Shown here: in pieces, positions 18,101 through 27,376 of the stretch
Layout: each line of letters begins with the position of its first letter
Position numbering within the stretch: position 1 is the stretch's first letter
Source of the DNA: Streptomyces sp. NBC_00083
GTDB taxonomy: Bacteria > Actinomycetota > Actinomycetes > Streptomycetales > Streptomycetaceae
Reading direction: 5' to 3'
Length of the DNA: 64,000 nt
Assembly: GCF_026343295.1 (NCBI RefSeq)
Contig: NZ_JAPELY010000001.1
Span: 2,604,001-2,668,000, forward strand
Program-made: the position numbers and the translations under genes
Notes under the pieces: generated by a model
Told to the model about the DNA's origin: nothing
What the model saw: only the letters and a program-made list of their open reading frames with translations
Database searches by the model: none

Positions 18101-21100
18101 GAGGTGCTCGGGCATCCGCACCACCTGGCGCGCGTCCGTGATCACCTCGGAGGCGAACGAACCCCGGGCCAGACCGAGCACGGCGTCGCCCACCTTCACC
18201 TGGTCGACGCCGGCGCCGACCTCGGTGACCACACCCGCGAACTCCAGGCCGAACGCCGGGATCTCCACCATGCCGAGCGCGTTGAGCACATCGAGGAAGT
18301 TCACCCCGGCGGCCCGCACCTCGGCGCGGATCTCACCCGACGCGACGGCCCGCTCCGGCAGCGCCCTGACCTTCAACGGCTCGTCGAGGCGGCCCTTGGC
18401 GGCGATCTCCAACTGCCAGCGGCCCTCGGCCGGGAGCTCCAGATCGCGGGCGGACCCCACCCGCAGCAGCTGCGGTACGAGCACCTCGCCGTGCCGCAGG
18501 GCGCACTCCGGCTCCGTCTCCAGCATCAGCGCGGCGGGCAGCGCCGCCCGGTCCGCCGCGTCCTCACCGAGGTCGATGAGGCGGAGCCCCAGCTCGGGGT
18601 GTTCATTGCGCGCGGTGCGCATCAGGCCCCACAGCGGGCCGGCGCCCAGGCCCGACACCATGTCGTCGGCGCCGGTGCCCACCGCGTGCCGGGTCACCCA
18701 CACCAGCGGGGTGCGGAGCCCGGTCTCCACCGCCTCCTTGAGCTGTTCGAGGCCCTGCGCGGCGAACGCGTGGGCCTGCGCGGGCACGTCGGCGTCCGAG
18801 TCCCACAGGCAGACGAGGCCGTCCAGGTCCTCGGCGTCCGCCGGCTCCCGGACCTTGATGACCTGGATGCCGGACCGGGCGAGCAGGGTCTTGACCTCGC
18901 GTTCCCACGCGGCGTCGCCACCACCGGGGGCCAACATGCCCCAGGATCCGCCCAGTTCGACGCCCGAGGTGTCGGCGGGCCGCCAGTCGACCTGGAACTG
19001 GAAGCGGTCCACGCCCGCCGCGGCGAGCCGGCGCAGTACGGCCCGGTCCACGCGGCGCGCGTGCAGCCGGTGCAGCCGGCCGACGTGGACGCCGTCCCCG
19101 TCGTGGATGTCGAGCGAGGCCCAGAACTCACCCTCGCCCAGCTCGAACTCGGCGACCCGCACCCAGATCTCCGACAGGCCCTTGACGCGCAGCGACAGAC
19201 GCTCCGCCTCGAACGGCACGAACAGGTCGTCGCCGGTGCGGTTCTGCAGGCGCTGCGTCAGCAGCAGCGAGTGCATCGCCGAGTCGAGCAGGGCCGGGTG
19301 CAGGACGTAGCCGCCGGCGGACTGCTCCGCGTCCTGCGGCAGCGCGGCCCGCGCCCACACCTCCCCGCCGACGTGCCACGCCTCCTTGATGCCCTGGAAG
19401 GTCGGCCCGTAGCCGTAGCCGAGCGCGTCCAGGTCCCGGTAGAGGGCGGACGCGTCGAGCGGCTCGGCGCCGAGCGGCGGCACCGTCACCGATGCGGTGA
19501 CGGGGGCCTCCTGCGCGGGCGTGAGCCGGCCCTCGGCGTGCAGCTGCCAGGCACCGTCCTCGCCCTCCGGCGCGCTGTACACCTGGACGGGGCGGCTCTC
19601 GCCGAGCCTCGGGCCCACCGTGACCTGCATCCGCACCGGCACCCCGGCGGCGAGCACCAGCGGCGAGGCGATGACCACGTCCGACAGGTCCCACGCCCCC
19701 TCGTGCGCGGCGTCGCCCGCGGCCCGCATGGCCTCGAAGAACGCCGTGCCCGGCATCAGGACGGCGTCCATCACCCGGTGCTCGCGCACCCACGCCGGCT
19801 GGTCGGACGCCACCACGTTGGTGAAGAGCGACAGTTCGGTGCCGGCGATCTCCACCCCGCCGCCGAGCAGCGCGTGACCGGTGGCGCTCAGACCGGCGCC
19901 GGTCTCGCGGGACAGCGGCGGCTCGAACCAGAACCGCTCCCGCTGGAAGGCGTACGTCGGCAGGGCCACCCGGGCGCCGCCGAACGGCGCGAAGTAGCCG
20001 TCCCAGTCGACCGGCACGCCCCGCACGTGCAGCTCGGCCAGGCTCCGCTGGACGACCGAGGCGCCGTTCTTGCCCGGGGTGCACGACGGCACCCACGACA
20101 CCGGGCCCTCGTCGGCCAGGCAGGCCGCGCCCATCCCGGAGAGTACGGGCTGCGGGCCCAGCTCCAGGAACGTGTTGGCGCCCTCGCGGTGCAGGGTGCG
20201 CATGCCGTCGCTGAAGCGCACCGCGCTCCGCACCTGGCGGACCCAGTAGTCCGGCTGTTCCAGCTCGCCCGGCGCCGCGCGCTCACCCGTGAGGCTGCTG
20301 ACGAGGGGGATCGCCGCGGGGCCGAAGGTGACGCCCCGTGCCACGGCACGGAACTCGTCGAGCATCGCGTCCATGTGGTGCGAGTGGAAGGCGTGGGACA
20401 CGGTCAGGCGCTTGGCCCTGCGGCCCTGCTCCGTGAAGTGTGCGGCGATCGCCTCGACGGCGTCGGCGTCACCGGAAAGCACCGTCTGCGTGGGCGTGTT
20501 GAGCCCCGCGACGTCCAGCCTGCCGCGCAGCCCGAGCGCGTCGAGGGCGGCCAGCGCCTCCTCGCCGGTCACCTCCAGCGACACCATGGCGCCGTCGCGG
20601 GCGGGCAGCGCCTGCATCAGACGGCCGCGGGCCGCGACGAGACGGCAGGCGTCGTCCAGGTCGAACACCCCCGCCACATGCGCGGCGGCCAGCTCGCCGA
20701 TGCTGTGCCCGAGCAGCAGCTCGGGCCGCACACCCCAGCTCTCCCACAGCCGCCACAGCGCCACCTGGAGCGCGAACAGGGCGGGCTGCGTGAAGTCGGT
20801 GCGGTGCAGCAGCGCCTCCTCCGCACTGCCCGGCGCGGCCCACATCACCTCCAGGAGGGGCTTCTCCAGAGCGGTGAAGCGGGCGACGACCTCGTCGAGC
20901 GCCTCGCGGAAGACCGGGTGGACGTCGTAGATGTCCTTGCCCATGCCCGGCACCTGGCTGCCCTGGCCCGTGAAGAGCAGCGCGAGGCGGGGCTCATCGG
21001 CGTGGTTGCCGGTGCGCACCGAATCCGCGGGCAGCTCGCCGGTGCGGGCGAACGAGGCGAGCTTGTCGAGGAGTTCGGCCTTGTCCTTGACGGGGAGCAC

Positions 21101-24100
21101 CAGCCGCCGGCGGAAGTGGCTGCGTGTCGTCGCCAGGGAGCGGGCCACATCGCCCAGGCGGTCCTGGATGTTCATGCCCATGTGCAGGTGCAGGTTCTCC
21201 ACCTGCCGGCGCAGGGCGGCGTCGCTGTGCCCGGACACCACGAACGGCACGGTGGGCGGCAGCGGCGCGGCCACGGCCTCGGCCACGGGCCGGGCGGCCG
21301 GCCGCGGCGGCTCCTCCACGACCACATGGGCGTTGGTGCCGCCGATGCCGAACGAGCTGACGCCCGCGCGGCGCGGCACGTCCTTCGCCGGCCACGGACG
21401 CTGGGACCGGACGAGCGCCATCCCGGCGCCCTCCCAGTCCACCGCGGGGGTGGGCTCGGTGACGTGCAGGGTCTGCGGGAGCGTGTCGTGCCGCATGGCC
21501 AGGACGACCTTCATCACCCCGGCCAGCCCCGCCGCGGCCTGGGTGTGACCGAGGTTGGACTTGGCCGAACCGACCCACAGCGGCGCCCCGTCGGCACGGC
21601 TGCTGCCGAAGACCTCGGCGAGCGCGGTGCCCTCGATGGGGTCGCCGAGCTTGGTGCCGGTGCCGTGCGCCTCCAGATAGTCGATGTCGCCCGGCTGGAG
21701 CCCCGACGCGGCCAGGGCGGCGCGGATGACGCGCTGCTGGGCGGGGCCGCTGGGCGTGGTCAGGCTCGCGGCGTGCCCGTCGTGGTTGACGGCGGTGCCG
21801 CGCAGCACGGCCAGCACGGGGTCGCCGTCGCGCTGCGCGTCGGACAGCCGCTTGAGGACGACCGCGGCGGAGCCCTCGCTCCAGCCGGTGCCGTCGGTGT
21901 CGGCGGAGAACGACCGGCAGCGGCCGTCGGCCGACATGCCGCGCAGCCGGCTGAACTCGACGTGCAGTTCGGGCGTGAGCATCAGGCTCACACCGGCCGA
22001 CACCGCCAGATCGCATTCGCCGTTGCGCAGCGCGTTGCACGCCAGGTGGGTGGTGACCAGGGACGAGGAGCAGGCCGTGTCCAGGGTGAGGGTGGGCCCT
22101 TCGAGGCCGAACACGTACGACACGCGGCCGGACATGGTGCCGCCCGCGGACCCCGGTCCCACATACCCGTCGAGGTCGGTGAGGGTGCCGGCCATGGTGA
22201 GCCCGTACTCGTGGTACGCCGAGCTCTTGCCCACGCCGATGAACGCGCCGGTCTGGCTGCCGCGCAGCCGGTCCAGTGTGTAGCCGGCCCGCTCGAACGC
22301 CTCCCAGGTGGTCTCCAGGACCATGCGCTGCATGGGTTCGAGGGAGCGGGCCTCGCGCGGCGAGATCCCGAAGAAGGGGGCGTCGAAGAGATCGATGGGG
22401 CCGACGAACCCGCCCCGGCTGCAGTACGAGGTGCCGGGCACCTCGGGGTCGGGGTTGTACAGCGCCTCCGCGTCCCAGCGGTCCTTGGGCACCTCGACGA
22501 TGCCGTCGCCGCCGCGCTCCAGCAACTCCCAGTACTCCTCCGGGGTGTTGGCGTCTCCTGGCAGGCGGCAGGCCATGCCGATGATGGCGATGGGCTCGTC
22601 CTGCACGGCGCGCCGGCGGTCGGGCACCACCACGCGGCTGCCGCCCGTCTCACCGGCCAGATGGGCGGCGAGGGACTTCACCGTGAAGTGCTCGAAGAGC
22701 TTGGCGCCGAACACCGGCCGTCCGAGGAGCTCTTCGAGGCGCCGCTGGACGCGGACGACGCGCAGCGAGTTGCCGCCGATCTCGAAGAAGCTCTGGTTGA
22801 CGCCGATCCGGTCGTGGCCGAGCACCTCGGCCCAGACGGCCATGATGTCCCGCTCCAGCTCGTTGGCGGGCCTGGCCGCGGCGTCGACCTCCACCACCGG
22901 GTCCGGCAGCGCCTTCTCGTCGATCTTGCCGTTGGGGGTCAGCGGCAGCTCGTCCAGCTCCACGATGAACGCCGGGACCATGTACTCAGGCAGCCGCTCG
23001 GCCAGCCAGGGCCGCAGCAGCCGGTTGAGCGGCACCTCGGCCGGCTCGCCCACCGCGGGCGTGTTGGCGTAGGCGTCCAGCGCGTCACGGTCCCGGGCCG
23101 GGGCGGGCCGCGGGCTCAGGTCGGGGCTCTGGCCCGGACGGGAGAACACGGCGTCGCAGAGCCAGGGGGAGCCGGAGCGTCCGGGCAGCAACGCCAGCTC
23201 AAGGCCGGCCTCCTGGGCGGCGGCGGCAAGGTCGGCGGGGTCGGTCCACGAGGTGGGCGCCGGAGTGGTGGCGCCCCTGATCTCCAGGGCCGGGGCGACC
23301 CGTCCGCAGACCTCGGCGAGGCGGCCGTTGGGGATGCTGTTCAGTCGGAGCGGGGTGTCGGTGACGGCGCCGAGCGCGGCCCGGAGCGCGGCCGCGTCGA
23401 ACGCCTCGGCCTGCCAGTCCTTCTCCGCCGCCGGGGTGGCGGCCCGGCCGGCCTCGCCGATGTGCAGGGTGACGTCGTAGCGGTAGCGCGTCATCTCGTT
23501 GGCGTAGCGGCCGTCGCGCAGGGTGATCTCGACGCGGGTGATCGACGGGAACAGCTGGGGCAGGTTCGCGAAGTAGTCGCGGCTGAGCACCAGTTCGCGC
23601 TCCGCGCGCAGGGCGCGCCCGGTGCGGCGGGCCAGCTCGTCGGCGCCGATGCCGCCGGCCTCGCCGTCCGCGCGGAAGTCCGCCACGTCGGCGTGGAACA
23701 CGTCGAGCGTGGAGAGGTCGCGTACGTCACCGAGGAAGACGCGCCCGTTGGTGACCGCCCCGGTCGCCCAGGCGAGGACCGACGTCAGGTAGTCGACGCC
23801 GGGGAAGTACTGGGCCACCGAGTTGAGGACCACGGTGTCGAAGGCGCCCTCGGCAACCTCGGGCAGGGCATGGGCGGCGCGCTGTTCGCAGGTGACGTGG
23901 GGCAGCGAGGCCAGCTGCCGCCGGGTCATGTCGACGGCGGCGGCGGAGGCGTCCACGGCGTGGTAGGTGCGGCAGTGCGGGGCGAGACCGAACAGCATCA
24001 GGCCGCTGCCGGAGCCGATCTCGAAGACGTTCTCCGGCGCGTAGGAGAGGATCCGCCGCACGGAGCTCTGCTGCCAGTCGCGCATCTCCGCTTCGGAGAA

Positions 24101-27100
24101 GGGGAGCCCGTCGTAACTGTTGTGCCAGCCCGCGAGGTTGAACGTGGCGTCCGCGGACGCGGGTCGGGCGCCGGAGGGAGCGCTCTCGCCGCCCCCCTCG
24201 TAGGCGCGGTCCCAGGCGGCGGCCCACTCGGCCAGGGCGGCGCCCCGGTCCACGGGGGCGGGGCCGGCGTCGGTCGTCTCGCGGACGCAGTAGGCGACCA
24301 GGTGCTCGTCGCGGCCCACCACCACGGCGCGCCGGACCGCCTCGTGACGGCCGACGGCCGCCTCGACGTCCGCGAGCTCGATGCGGTGGCCGCGCAGCTT
24401 GACCTGCCGGTCGTTGCGCCCGAGGAGGGTCAGCCGGCCGGGCCCGGCGAAGCGCGCCACGTCACCGGTGCGGTAGAGGGCGCCGGGTCCGAAGGGGTTG
24501 TCCGCGAAGCGGAGCCGGGTCTGTTCGGGGTCGTTGCGGTAGCCGCGGGCCACTCCGGCGCCGCCGATGCACAGTTCACCGGGGAAGCCGAGCGGTACCG
24601 GCGCGAGGTGCTCGTCGAGGACGTACACCTGGGTGTGGTCGACGGGGCTCCCGATGAGGATGTTCTCCTCGTCGGCACGGGCCGCGACCTCCCAGACCGT
24701 GGACCACACGGTGGTCTCGGTGGGGCCGTACATGTTCCACACCGAGAGCGCGTCCGATGTGGCGAGCAGCCGGTCCGCCAGGTCGCGGGGGAGTGCCTCC
24801 CCACCACACAGGATCTTCTTCAGTGTGGTGGTGCCCCGCCAGCCCCCCTCCAGCAGCAGCTGCCAGGTGGCGGGGGTGCCCTGCATCATGGTGATCGCGT
24901 GGCGATCGAGGAGCCCGCTCAGCGCCTTGGCGTCGAGGGTCTCCCTGGCCTGTGCGATGACGGTGGTCGCGCCGCTGAGCAGGGGCAGGAACAGTTCGAG
25001 TACGGAGATGTCGAAGGACACCGTGGTGACGGCGAGGAGCCGGTCGTCGGCGGTGCACCCCGGGCGCCGGCGCATGGCCGCCAGGAAGGTGGCCAGCGCC
25101 CCGTGGGTGATCTCCACTCCCTTGGGGCGGCCGGTGGAGCCCGAGGTGTAGATGACGTACGCCAGATCGTCGGCGCCCGCCTCGACCGCGAGGTTCCCCC
25201 CGGTGCCCTGTCCGGTGCCCGCGTCGACGCCCACGCAGCGCGCTGCCCAGGCGGCGAGGGCGGTGGGTGGGGCGGCCGGGGTGACGATCAGCTTGGGGTC
25301 GGCGTCCTCGACCATCTGACGGATGCGTTCCGCCGGGAACCTGGGGTCGACGGGGACGTAGGCCGCGCCCGTCTTGAGGACGGCGAGGAGGGCGACGACG
25401 AGGTCGATCGAGCGGTCCAGGGCCACGCCGACCAGGTCGCCGCGGCCCACGCCCCGCTCGCTCAGCGCGTGGGCCAGCCGGTTGGCGCGGGTGTTGAGCT
25501 CGGCGTAGGTCAGGCTCTCGTCCGCGCAGACCAGCGCGGTGTCCCCGGCGTGGCCGAGCGCGGCCTCCTCGAAGAGACGGTGCAGGACCGGCAGGGTAAG
25601 GGCCCCGGCGCCGGAGGTGGTGTTGAACTCCTCGACGAGGAGCGCTCGTTCGTCGGCGCCGAGCAGATCGACGGCGGCCGGGAGCAGCCCGGTGGCGGCG
25701 GCCAGCCGGCCGCACCACGCGGCGAACTGGCCGGCGAGCCGGGAGACGTCCTCGGCCGCGAGGCGCGCGTCGTGGTGGAAGGAGACGAGTACGCCGTCGG
25801 CGGACCCGTCCCGCTCGACGTGGAGTTCCAGCTTCGGGCGGTCACCGCCCCGCTCGTCGGTGCCGTGCTCCCCGGGGTCGCGGGCGCCCCACGAGATCAG
25901 GACGTCGGGTATGAGCGTGCCGTCGGCCCAGCGTTCGCGCAGCGCGTCGTCCCGGCCGATCGCGTCGCGGCGGATCCAGCCGCGCTCCTGCCCGCGGGTG
26001 AACTCCTCGCGCACCAGGCGCAGGTTCTCCGCGACCGTCGCGTCGGCGTCGAACCGGCACGCGAGCGGCAGCCACGCGCTGAACAGCGCGCGGTGCGCGG
26101 CGTCGACTCCCGTACGAGGGGCGGACATCGCGAGGTGGACGACCTGCTCGCCGCCCGCGCGTGCGAGGAAGAGCCCGAGCGCTCCGGCGAGGTGCGCGGC
26201 GGCGCCCGCCGGGCCGTCCGGGCCGTCAGGGTCGCCCGGAGGCGGGACGGGGCAGCGTACGAGGACGGGATCGGGCCGCTCGGCGGTGCCGGAGGGGCCT
26301 GCGGCGGGCTCCGGGAGGGGCTCCGGACAGGGCAGTCGGCAGGGGTGGCCGGCGGCCTCGGTCAGACGGGTCCGCCAGCGGTTGGCTGCCTTGGAGGCCG
26401 CGAGGCCCGCGTCGGTGAGGCGCGCGCTCGCCTCCCCGCCGGGGGAGTCCAGAACGGTGCCCGGACCAACCTCCAGGCGCAGGGCGGCAGTTGAGACCGG
26501 AGTCTCCTGGCCCTCCAGGGTGCACAGCCGGGTCAGGGTGATGCTTCCGGTGCCGGTGGCCACCCGCAGGCCCGACGCGTCGTCGCAGGAGAGGACCGTG
26601 CCGGGTGCGGCGGCGGTGGTGTCCGAGGCGTCGCCGTTCGTGACGTGGGCCTCACGGACGGCGTAGACACGGCTGCCGGCAGCGATCTTGGGCCACACCA
26701 GCGGGCTCGCGAACGGGCCGTAGTCGGCGGCCCGGACCAGGGCGGCGACGCGGTGCGCGGGCAGGCTCCAGTCGATGAGGCCCTCGGCGGGGAACTGGGT
26801 GTGCCGCGAGAAGTAGCGGCGCGCCGCCGTGTCCTGCGGGGTCGCCGTCGCGCGGCCCTGCGCGATCTCGTCGAGCAGCGCGTCCAGACCGGCCACGGCC
26901 GCCTCGTCGCACTTCAGGCCCAGCGACAGTGCGGTGTCGTCCGGCGCGATCGGCACCGGCACGCGGCCGAGCACCGCGCCGCCGTCCACCGTCTGGGCCA
27001 TGCGGTGCCAGGTGATGCCGTACTCCTGTGCCTCCTCCGCGACGGCCCAGGACGGGGCGTGCAGGCCGGAGTAGGCGGGGAGCGGACCGTAGTGGTAGTT

Positions 27101-27376
27101 GACGGCCTCGCGCGTCGCGCAGGCCAGCAGCGTTTCCGGGACCACCGCGTAGTTGCCGGCGCTCAGCAGGAGGTCGCAGGTGAGCTGCGCCGTGCGGGCG
27201 GCCGCCTCGGCCGGTTCGTAGTGCGCGATGCCTGCCTTGACCGCCCAGGCCCGAGCGGTGGCGTCCCCCGTCACCACGGCCGTGACCCGGTGGCCTTTCG
27301 CCACGAGTAGGTCGCCGCAGCGGACGAGCACGCTCCCGCCACCGATCAGAACGGAACTCAAAGAAGTCACAGCCAT
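15122..27376 (-). CDS. Hybrid NRPS-PKS megasynthase: FT-C remnant-A(Gly)-NMT-PCP-KS-AT-DH-ER-KR-ACP-R
   Basis: A 4084-residue single-polypeptide assembly line. ATG 27376 follows GGGGGAG and begins the formyltransferase (FT) fold directly. Domains by residue: FT 1-300 (N93, H95 in NYHYGPLP; Asp131); C-terminal lobe of a condensation domain 366-590 without HHxxxDG; adenylation 595-1030 and 1455-1490, with an N-methyltransferase embedded at about 1080-1310 (FEIGSGSG, NSVAQYFP); PCP 1500-1575 (Ser1537); KS 1594-2020 (Cys1769, His1904, His1944); AT 2130-2430 (Ser2225; HAFH 2328-2331, a malonyl signature); DH 2500-2775 (His2533, Asp2698); structural KR half 2790-2975; ER 2980-3300 (HAAAGGVGM); KR 3314-3495 (GGSGDLG, Ser3450, Tyr3463, B-type LDD 3406-3408); ACP 3595-3670 (Ser3630); thioester reductase 3710-4084 (GATGFVG, Tyr3880, Lys3884). 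The A-domain pocket reads D-I-L-Q-L-G-M-V-W-K, two conservative changes from a glycine code. Collinear use predicts N-formyl-sarcosine extended by one fully reduced malonate and released reductively. Iterative use of the PKS module cannot be excluded. No TTA codon was seen. Confidence 0.92.
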   Translation of the reverse strand: MAVTSLSSVLIGGGSVLVRCGDLLVAKGHRVTAVVTGDATARAWAVKAGIAHYEPAEAAARTAQLTCDLLLSAGNYAVVPETLLACATREAVNYHYGPLPAYSGLHAPSWAVAEEAQEYGITWHRMAQTVDGGAVLGRVPVPIAPDDTALSLGLKCDEAAVAGLDALLDEIAQGRATATPQDTAARRYFSRHTQFPAEGLIDWSLPAHRVAALVRAADYGPFASPLVWPKIAAGSRVYAVREAHVTNGDASDTTAAAPGTVLSCDDASGLRVATGTGSITLTRLCTLEGQETPVSTAALRLEVGPGTVLDSPGGEASARLTDAGLAASKAANRWRTRLTEAAGHPCRLPCPEPLPEPAAGPSGTAERPDPVLVRCPVPPPGDPDGPDGPAGAAAHLAGALGLFLARAGGEQVVHLAMSAPRTGVDAAHRALFSAWLPLACRFDADATVAENLRLVREEFTRGQERGWIRRDAIGRDDALRERWADGTLIPDVLISWGARDPGEHGTDERGGDRPKLELHVERDGSADGVLVSFHHDARLAAEDVSRLAGQFAAWCGRLAAATGLLPAAVDLLGADERALLVEEFNTTSGAGALTLPVLHRLFEEAALGHAGDTALVCADESLTYAELNTRANRLAHALSERGVGRGDLVGVALDRSIDLVVALLAVLKTGAAYVPVDPRFPAERIRQMVEDADPKLIVTPAAPPTALAAWAARCVGVDAGTGQGTGGNLAVEAGADDLAYVIYTSGSTGRPKGVEITHGALATFLAAMRRRPGCTADDRLLAVTTVSFDISVLELFLPLLSGATTVIAQARETLDAKALSGLLDRHAITMMQGTPATWQLLLEGGWRGTTTLKKILCGGEALPRDLADRLLATSDALSVWNMYGPTETTVWSTVWEVAARADEENILIGSPVDHTQVYVLDEHLAPVPLGFPGELCIGGAGVARGYRNDPEQTRLRFADNPFGPGALYRTGDVARFAGPGRLTLLGRNDRQVKLRGHRIELADVEAAVGRHEAVRRAVVVGRDEHLVAYCVRETTDAGPAPVDRGAALAEWAAAWDRAYEGGGESAPSGARPASADATFNLAGWHNSYDGLPFSEAEMRDWQQSSVRRILSYAPENVFEIGSGSGLMLFGLAPHCRTYHAVDASAAAVDMTRRQLASLPHVTCEQRAAHALPEVAEGAFDTVVLNSVAQYFPGVDYLTSVLAWATGAVTNGRVFLGDVRDLSTLDVFHADVADFRADGEAGGIGADELARRTGRALRAERELVLSRDYFANLPQLFPSITRVEITLRDGRYANEMTRYRYDVTLHIGEAGRAATPAAEKDWQAEAFDAAALRAALGAVTDTPLRLNSIPNGRLAEVCGRVAPALEIRGATTPAPTSWTDPADLAAAAQEAGLELALLPGRSGSPWLCDAVFSRPGQSPDLSPRPAPARDRDALDAYANTPAVGEPAEVPLNRLLRPWLAERLPEYMVPAFIVELDELPLTPNGKIDEKALPDPVVEVDAAARPANELERDIMAVWAEVLGHDRIGVNQSFFEIGGNSLRVVRVQRRLEELLGRPVFGAKLFEHFTVKSLAAHLAGETGGSRVVVPDRRRAVQDEPIAIIGMACRLPGDANTPEEYWELLERGGDGIVEVPKDRWDAEALYNPDPEVPGTSYCSRGGFVGPIDLFDAPFFGISPREARSLEPMQRMVLETTWEAFERAGYTLDRLRGSQTGAFIGVGKSSAYHEYGLTMAGTLTDLDGYVGPGSAGGTMSGRVSYVFGLEGPTLTLDTACSSSLVTTHLACNALRNGECDLAVSAGVSLMLTPELHVEFSRLRGMSADGRCRSFSADTDGTGWSEGSAAVVLKRLSDAQRDGDPVLAVLRGTAVNHDGHAASLTTPSGPAQQRVIRAALAASGLQPGDIDYLEAHGTGTKLGDPIEGTALAEVFGSSRADGAPLWVGSAKSNLGHTQAAAGLAGVMKVVLAMRHDTLPQTLHVTEPTPAVDWEGAGMALVRSQRPWPAKDVPRRAGVSSFGIGGTNAHVVVEEPPRPAARPVAEAVAAPLPPTVPFVVSGHSDAALRRQVENLHLHMGMNIQDRLGDVARSLATTRSHFRRRLVLPVKDKAELLDKLASFARTGELPADSVRTGNHADEPRLALLFTGQGSQVPGMGKDIYDVHPVFREALDEVVARFTALEKPLLEVMWAAPGSAEEALLHRTDFTQPALFALQVALWRLWESWGVRPELLLGHSIGELAAAHVAGVFDLDDACRLVAARGRLMQALPARDGAMVSLEVTGEEALAALDALGLRGRLDVAGLNTPTQTVLSGDADAVEAIAAHFTEQGRRAKRLTVSHAFHSHHMDAMLDEFRAVARGVTFGPAAIPLVSSLTGERAAPGELEQPDYWVRQVRSAVRFSDGMRTLHREGANTFLELGPQPVLSGMGAACLADEGPVSWVPSCTPGKNGASVVQRSLAELHVRGVPVDWDGYFAPFGGARVALPTYAFQRERFWFEPPLSRETGAGLSATGHALLGGGVEIAGTELSLFTNVVASDQPAWVREHRVMDAVLMPGTAFFEAMRAAGDAAHEGAWDLSDVVIASPLVLAAGVPVRMQVTVGPRLGESRPVQVYSAPEGEDGAWQLHAEGRLTPAQEAPVTASVTVPPLGAEPLDASALYRDLDALGYGYGPTFQGIKEAWHVGGEVWARAALPQDAEQSAGGYVLHPALLDSAMHSLLLTQRLQNRTGDDLFVPFEAERLSLRVKGLSEIWVRVAEFELGEGEFWASLDIHDGDGVHVGRLHRLHARRVDRAVLRRLAAAGVDRFQFQVDWRPADTSGVELGGSWGMLAPGGGDAAWEREVKTLLARSGIQVIKVREPADAEDLDGLVCLWDSDADVPAQAHAFAAQGLEQLKEAVETGLRTPLVWVTRHAVGTGADDMVSGLGAGPLWGLMRTARNEHPELGLRLIDLGEDAADRAALPAALMLETEPECALRHGEVLVPQLLRVGSARDLELPAEGRWQLEIAAKGRLDEPLKVRALPERAVASGEIRAEVRAAGVNFLDVLNALGMVEIPAFGLEFAGVVTEVGAGVDQVKVGDAVLGLARGSFASEVITDARQVVRMPEHLTFEEAATIPMTFLTAWYGLHELGALRAGERVLIHAAAGGVGMAAVQLAQLHGAEVYGTASEPKWPALRELGLDDDHIASSRDLGFVERFGRSAGGGEPRGSFDVILNSLATEFIDAGLDMLGSGGRFLEMGKIDVREQAAIDRSHPGVTYTVYNLPEAGPDLIQRMLVSIAELFGQGKLVPLPLRAFPMTHTSDGLRFIAQARHVGKVVLVPAQQREFVRPDGAVLVTGGSGDLGRRVAGWLADTHGVRDLVLTSRRGTASPGAADLVAEFAERGVTVTVVACDAAVREDVAAVLELFGEERPLRGVVHAAGVLDDGALTDLTPERFDAVFLPKVDGLWHLHELTQDRELDFFMMFSSIASVMGAPGQGNYAAANAFLDALAHLRRAKGLPATSVAFGPWEGAGMAAGLSEFDRARFAQLGLDQLAPDEGLELFELAVRSGRALTMSAALDLNRVQHYYESRGGIPPLFRSLLSGNSAKRSGAGGAADLRKLLSEAAPPEYPDVVLGVVRAEVAKTLGFASPEAVDVSVSLQDIGIDSLTAVLMRNQLADLTGLALPAKIAFDHPNLTSLADFLLDKLLEAGLEAAPATAPGASATGTAESAAGSGVDLSAARKGCLDPELRFDNAGAAPVRPEAVFVTGATGFVGAYLLHELLASEVVAYCLVRADDARRGMERLVASLDAYGLWQEEFAPLLNPVVGDLAQPLFGLAEEDFDDLAEQVDAICHSGALVDWMRPLDDYIGPNVVGTHEALRLASRGRGKAFHFVSTFATLPKYLGYEVTEEDREFGYLTSKWQAEQMVAAARWRGARASTYRLPFVGASTRTGHFRLDRGDFLHNLITGSLELGSFPAFDADLTTVLPVDYLCRTIAAAMTDDLERIGRDHDFVNAGAPGFGRFFEMVGAAAGGAEVVPFGPWRERALAFAAEHPAGPLARIAALVDGLTEQGLADMFAALPVGGAVFGDRDYPSPPVDEDFVRTYVHRINTSDRAENTTS

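Noticed and set aside
15164..26494. An open frame of about 3,776 codons on the strand opposite the megasynthase
   Set aside because: It mirrors the codon bias of the real gene, is very Arg/Gly/Glu/His-rich, has no recognised domain and no plausible ribosome-binding site.
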